This document shows positions 58,816 to 64,000 of a DNA stretch of 64,000 nucleotides, one piece after another. Every line of letters starts with the position of its first letter. Position 1 is the stretch's first letter. The position numbers and the translations under genes were made by a program. Source of the stretch: Chrysogorgia sp. JL179-B06. Taxonomy: Eukaryota > Cnidaria > Anthozoa > Scleralcyonacea > Chrysogorgiidae. Location: assembly GCA_035772405.1 (NCBI GenBank), contig JAYKKM010000224.1, forward strand, positions 627,001 to 691,000. The letters are read 5' to 3'. The notes beneath the pieces are model-generated. The model worked only from the letters and a program-made list of their open reading frames with translations, was not told the origin of the DNA and made no database searches.

Positions 58816-58830
58816 AATGTGTTAGCTGGG

Positions 58831-58923
58831 ATTGTACTAGCCATACTCTATATGTTGTAAAGCGCAAATGGACTTTAGGGAATCTGCGCTATATAAAAAA
58901 TTTGTATTATTATTATTATTATT
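58831..58923 (+). pseudogene. CR1/L2-like LINE 3' UTR, right part, ending in (ATT)n
   Basis: GTTGTAAAGCGCAAATGGAC and GAATCTGCGCTATATAAAAA followed by ATT repeats is the characteristic 3' end of animal CR1/L2-type LINEs. It is the continuation of 46260-46907. Confidence 0.85.
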
Positions 58924-59079
58924 CCATGTCAAATATTCATCAATTAGAAATGTTGTGTTCTTAACTTGTTTAATGTTTTCATTGTTAATCGTAATTGTTG
59001 TTATGTTTCTGCTTTTTGTTAGAGGACCTAAACAAAATAAACTTTGTTTTTGTAGCATTAATAGATAACTTATTGTTAT

Positions 59080-61130
59080 GTAACCAATCAGCTATATCAA
59101 ATTCTATTTGCAAATAATATAATCGAAATTAACCTTACTGAATGTCATTTATGTATAAAAGAAAGAAATGTAGTCCTTATGTTGATACCATGGGGAACAT
59201 CGTATTTAATTGTCATTTCTTTTGATTTTATAACTTGGTTGTATTTTACGATTTGCCTTCTGTTCTCTAAGTAATTTTCAAGCCATTTTTGAGATATCTA
59301 ATTTATGCCATAATGTTCTAACATTTTAATCGGAATCTTGTGATTGATTGTGTCAAATTCTCCTTGTCTATTGCTTTTGTAATTTTGTCAACAAGTTTCC
59401 GTTGATCTATACTTTCTGAAACCATATTGATGCTTTGAGAAAATTTTATTTTTTCCAATAAATTTAATTAGACTTTTATATACACACGCCTTTCCAAGAA
59501 TAATTTAGCACAGAACCGATATTGGTAGATAGTTTTCAAATTTGTTACTTGTCGTAGATAATTCCACATAGAAACGTCCAATTAATTTTATTATTTTTGA
59601 ACTAATGTTAACATATCTGGGACTTTTATTTTGATTCATATTGGTTATTTTGGTTCTACTTTATTTTCAATAACTCTGTCAAGGAACATACTATCCTTGT
59701 AGTTATTAGTAAGATATTCATTAAAGTTTTCTTACTTTTAGTATTTTTTTCTCTAGTTCAGGTCCATTTGTTATCTCTCTGGTGTTATTTCCAATAAACT
59801 CTTTCAGTAATCCCTTATTTGATTTATCTCTATTTAGAATTACATTAATGGTTTTGTCATTCTAGTGTCATGTTTGTATTTTATTAGATGTTCTTCATAA
59901 TAGATTTTCTTCGCTGCTTTAATTAATAGCTAGTTTAGTTTATTTTCATGCCTTAAAGTTGTTTTTTTCTTCCTTACTGACTTTGCAATTCGATTTGGCA
60001 TCCATGGACCTTTACTTTTGTTAATATTTTTCTTAGTCAGATTTCCTTTTAATGGGAAGTTTGTTTCATAAGCTGTTGTATATAATTTATAAAACTCATT
60101 TAAAGACTTTGAAGGGCAGGGCCATCGATACAGGGGATGTGGGGCCCAGTGGGGGTTTATTCCCCCAAGATTTTGATGGACAATGTAATAATCCCCCAGA
60201 TTTATGGCCAAATAAAAATAAAGAACTCATAACAAATAAATCAAGCTATATTTAGACAAGTTTATATTTTGACAAGTGATAACTAATATTTTTCACGTTG
60301 GAGATTTCAACTGTTACCAGCCTTTGTAACCAAAGCACCACGAAAAAAAAGCACGCTGGTGCTGTTGTTATGTACTTATGTTAACGTACTTTTCGCCAAT
60401 GAATTATATTAATTTTTTAAAGTGCCCCTGCGACGAAATATCACATTACGTTTCCTGGCATTTTTGTTACAGAACATCACTTTAGGTTAATAAATGTTCG
60501 CATTTACCAAACAATGTACAGCAAACATTCTATATCACAAGAAATTTAACCGCCAAAGTCGCCCAAATTTTGTCCGCCATTGCTCAAAACTTGTTCCAGA
60601 CGAGCTCGCGATTCCACAGCAGAGTATGTGATTGTGACGTCAGAGACTCAACACGTGACAAAGCTTTATGGAAATTATACGACAACTAGCCACGTGTTGA
60701 GCTTTTGACGTCACACACCTTTTTTTTGTCTTCCCACCTCTCAACAAATTTACGACAAATTTAACAAATTTCCTGCCCTGCTGCAGGCCGTTTTCAATAA
60801 CAAGAACATTTTCCCATGATATATTTCTGATTGTGCTTGTAAATTATTTGATATTTGAGTTTTTATTATTCTTTTATATGTTTAATGTTTTCTTTGTGAG
60901 TATTCAAATTGCACTTTTGCTATATTATTAGTAAAAATATTGTCAATTAGTGTGGCAGTATATTGTAAATCGATATTGAAATTTCTCATGAGATAGCAAA
61001 TTTTGTTTTCTTTGTCAATTCTGTCAAGTTTACCAAATAATTGCATTCTCAAATATTTGAATTCTGCCATTTGTATATAATTGACTTCTGCTTGCGTTTT
61101 CGGTGAGGACTTGTATTTGGGCATTATATA
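59080..61130 (-). pseudogene. Decayed CR1-like LINE, - strand
   Basis: Read on the - strand: endonuclease remnants ENKICYLMRNFNIDLQ and ATLIDNIFTNN (about 60900-61060, with an internal deletion between them), then KSKGPWMPNRIAKSVRKK (about 59970-60030), then RT fragments such as VYKSLIKFIGKNKIFSKHQY and GFRKYRSTE (about 59390-59480) and ENRRQIVKYNQVIKSKEMT (about 59215-59275), all in shifting frames. Roughly 60120-60880 between the endonuclease and linker parts does not fit the LINE and is probably a later insertion. Confidence 0.75.
60300..60780. other. Insertion-like segment within the LINE relic
   Basis: Contains TGACGTCAGAGACTCAACACGTG (60635) facing CACGTGTTGAGCTTTTGACGTCA (to 60713), a hairpin of about 25-bp arms, and runs of A and T. 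Superfamily unknown. Confidence 0.45.
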
Positions 61131-61614
61131 TAATATAGGACAATAAAATTATTTATTTTTATTATTAAGATATGATTGTATACTTCACCACAAATCTATG
61201 TGGTATAATTTATGTTCGAAAGTAATATAAGTAACATAAGTAATATAAAAACAAGTGTTTACCGAGTAGTTCCTTCGTTAAATCATGCCAAATATGTCAT
61301 AATCCAACCAAAACAAATTAACACAGGCGGCCTTTTCGATTCCTGTCGGCGACTCAGAAACCTTCTCTGAGCATTTGAGCTTGACGATCGTCCATGTATC
61401 GTGTGTCTGCTCCAAGACAACGTAATAATTTCACTTGCAACATAAAATCTCCAAAAGGACTTTCCTGTCATTTAAACGTCTACATGTCATGATGTCATTT
61501 TCGTGCATATAAATGTATTTGTTTATACCTGTTTTTGAGATATGTCTATAAGCAATAGTAAAATAATATGTAGATAAGCAATAGTAAAATGACGAAATGT
61601 ACGTGTTGTGAAGT

Positions 61615-61895
61615 GTGAACCATGGAGAGGAAAACTCATTAATAATTCATGAGGAAAACACAAAGGAAAATCATAACCGACATCACTTAAGCCAACTTTG
61701 CCCTCAAATTTCTCTTAAAATACTGGTTCGTTTGAGAAGCTATATCATACACTCGACAGGTGTTTATTATCTGATCGAAAACACCTCGAAGTTGGTTAAA
61801 AAAACTCGCGGCTATCGCCTCGTTTTTCAACACACTTCTCGATGTTTTCAAATCAGATATTAAACGCCTTCTCGACGTATGATGTATTACATATA
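61615..61895 (-). repeat. Dispersed repeat with palindromic head (copy 2)
   Basis: The reverse complement of 39980-40270: ACTCATTAATAATTCATGAG (61634), AAGCCAACTTTG, TCTCTTAAAATACTG, then the hairpin AAAACACCTCGAAGTTGGTT facing AACACACTTCTCGATGTTTT. Confidence 0.68.
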
Positions 61896-61899
61896 CATG

Positions 61900-64000
61900 A
61901 ACAATTTAATTACATTATAGGAATGACAGCGTTTTCCAGATAATTTTAAAAAAGCACCATGCATGCGCATTTTGCTTGACCTTCAGACGCAAGCAGCTAA
62001 TTTTTTAATTTATTGATCCTAATATAATTACGTTTAACCGCTTGAGAAATTACGCGAAAATAATGTAAACAGCATGGCCATGGGTATTAGTCAGCGGGTC
62101 AAAAAAGGACCACCAAGTTAATAACGGAAACCCCATGATGTATAATCTGTATACAAAACGATTTTGAGTCCTTACGTTTGTCATTCTGGCGTATGTAATT
62201 GTTCGTACGAGGCACATTCTTCAGTCAAGGATTCGCTTGTGAGTGTTGCGAAAGCTCTTTTACACTCTTGGCAGTGAATCACATACACGAAGATGACATA
62301 TGCCTTAATAGCAACAAACAACTGATAAAGATAGAAATCAAATACATTCTGTGAACAATTAAGCTATCAGAAGATAGCAATAACATAAAACTACAGGAGG
62401 TGTGTGCCACGTGCGTCATTAGACATGAATTGATTTTGCATTTTTTCCGTGAAAATTCCCCGTAATTAACCAGACTAAAGAAATACAGAATGATCTTTAC
62501 AGCTGTGGTTTATTGTAACGTGTGATAGAAATCTTATTTCTTGTTTGCATATAATATGAAGTGCTCACTCTCTGACTGAGTCCAAAACAAACATCGCCTT
62601 TTAATTTAAAAGCTGTGATTAAATGCTCGTATGGGGTGTTTATATGCAGTAGAGCCAACCCTCTTTAGACCTAGCTCATAGATAAAGGAGGCTGGGGAAT
62701 CCAAGGTGGCAACTCCAGCGAGCAAAAGTTCAAGTGACCAGCTTTACGCGACTCTCACGAAAAACTAACTCATCAAAATCATTTCAAGCCTGTCGGGACG
62801 CTCTAAAACATCAGTATGATCGGAAAAATTGTGAATTTCCTTTCGTAATGTTCGAATTTGCGATAATTGGTTCAATGTCCTTTCAGTGGTGAGACTTGTT
62901 GCTTTCATTTCACTCGTCTCTCTGGATTTAATTTTCTTGAAATAACCTAAATTTCAGTTGTATAAATATATACTGTCGTTGATATTTGACGACGCATACG
63001 AAAATAAAAAAACACGATATTACTGCCAGTCAACCAAAACTCTCAAAAATGATTGTCTCTTGGATATATATATATATATGCTCCCGCTAGTCCTTTCCTA
63101 TTAATTCCAAATTACCCCAATTTAATGTTGTCACTTGGATTTCCCGCTTGAGCCGCCATCTTGGAGCTCCATATTTTTTACTACACCCGGGCATTCTTTG
63201 TCAGCGCACGCAAGCAATCGTCTTCTGGACGATCTTTTTTTAGTATCTGCGAGAGGTAGTTTTCAAGTTGTTTATGCAGTAGATGTGAATTTGTACGCCA
63301 TTATTTGAGTTACGTGTGACGTCACAAGTAGGACACATTAAGAACATTAGTCTATTTTCACAGCTTACAATGTTTAGTCTGCCGGCAACACAACGTTTTC
63401 CGCTGTGAGGAACAGCTCCTGTATGGCTCGCCATTGAAACTCACGAATGATATCTAGTGTGTCTTACCTGTGACGTCACGCAACAGCATTCACTCTAAAT
63501 CGAACATTTTGTATGGCTATAAAATGACTTTAAGTTGTCATATTAAAATTCAATTTTTTCACGATAATTCTATTTTTCACGATAATTTTTTCACGATTTA
63601 GAGCGGTGGCGCTTTACGTTGTAATCATCGATGTCTCTCGAAGACTCGAAGTCCGATAGAATAGATCAAGCATGCACCATCTTGGGCCTTAGCAACTACA
63701 TCATCCATACGGGTGTTTAGATCTAATTCTCACTCTAAACCAGAAACAGCTGTTTAGAATCCAAATAAATGACGATCATAAATCGTACGAGTTCTAACAA
63801 CACTCAGCACGTTACACTTATCGCATTAAACACCATACCCGGTATTAAACCAATTATAGTTTATCTTGGTCATAAGTATTGCTAAAAATAACTCGAAAAC
63901 ACGAGTCATCATCAAATAAGAGTAAGTACGTAAGGGTGAGGCGGTCACGAGACATGAAGCATGCAGCATTGCCGAGTTAAGGGTTATAATTTCATGATAC
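61900..64000. other. Gene-free 3' edge
   Basis: No supported gene. A short (TA)n lies at 63065-63080. TTTTTCACGATAATTCTATTTTTCACGATAATTTTTTCACGATT (63556-63598) is a small tandem repeat of TTTTTCACGATAATT. I see nothing else. Confidence 0.35.

Larger units (their letters stand above)
46908..58830 (+). mobile_element. CMC/CACTA-like DNA transposon, about 11.9 kb, with two genes
   Basis: CCCAGCTAACACA at 46908 is mirrored perfectly by TGTGTTAGCTGGG ending at 58830; imperfect complementarity continues (CGACGTCGTGGCGACGTT against AACGTCGTCACGACGT-type text). Both ends carry dense ACGTCG/AACGTC repeats. The dinucleotide AT lies on each side, a possible 2-bp duplication. Inside are a 649-residue transposase-like ORF and a second spliced gene with a DUF4806-like end. 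The domain content resembles CMC (CACTA-Mirage-Chapaev) elements, but the termini are not the usual CACTA/CACTG, so the subgroup is open. It interrupts a LINE 3' UTR whose halves abut at 46907/58831. Confidence 0.88.

Noticed and set aside
46908..58830. Bacterial or viral origin for the 649-aa protein
   Set aside because: Introns in the partner gene, terminal repeats and CACTA-type motifs indicate a eukaryotic DNA transposon.

Overview
The window is eukaryotic, AT-rich DNA from an animal, most likely a cnidarian. A spliced Wnt gene rules out a non-animal. The mobile-element mix (CR1/L2-like LINEs, a Penelope-like element with a GIY-YIG domain, a CMC/CACTA-type element with a DUF4806-like partner gene, hAT- and mariner-type derivatives, hammerhead-like repeats) looks anthozoan or hydrozoan. 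The species cannot be named from the sequence alone.

Layout. 1-3.65 kb: a decayed CR1-like LINE on the + strand with a PHD-like zinc finger, an endonuclease and a reverse transcriptase. 3.65-9.3 kb: a GC-rich patch, a 35-bp minisatellite, a LINE tail on the - strand and a 2.4-kb fold-back element carrying two nested smaller elements. 9.3-16.4 kb: the only host gene I can support, a divergent Wnt11-like gene on the - strand; three exons join in frame with correct splice phases, and the signal-peptide exon is not found. 16.4-43 kb: non-coding DNA crowded with fold-back elements, (TA)n tracts, two SINE-like tRNA-derived sequences and an old 1.5-kb tandem duplication in which one copy took two transposon insertions. 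43.4-45.6 kb: two nearly identical Penelope-like 3' ends in inverted orientation. 46.3-58.9 kb: a LINE 3' end split by an ~11.9-kb DNA transposon (46908-58830), which has matching terminal repeats, ACGTCG-rich subterminal repeats, a 649-residue transposase-like ORF and a second multi-exon gene ending in a DUF4806-like domain; a 1.42-kb hAT-type element with a perfect 8-bp target duplication sits in an intron of that second gene. 58.9-61.1 kb: a decayed LINE on the - strand. 61.1-64 kb: repeats and unassigned DNA.

Two signals stand out. First, the Wnt protein has changed at both sites by which Wnts touch Frizzled: the acylated Ser of the CHGxSGSC motif is Thr, and the vicinal Cys pair of the C-terminal finger (WCC) is lost. 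Second, a CGAAACGT(C/T) motif preceded by CTGANGA-like boxes recurs about a dozen times, often as two facing copies in hairpin elements. This is the core signature of the hammerhead ribozymes known from Penelope-like elements, although most copies here carry changes at core positions.

The window is dominated by inverted repeats: about twenty fold-back structures from 60 bp to 2.4 kb. Exon ends were placed by eye from splice signals, reading phase and family conservation.
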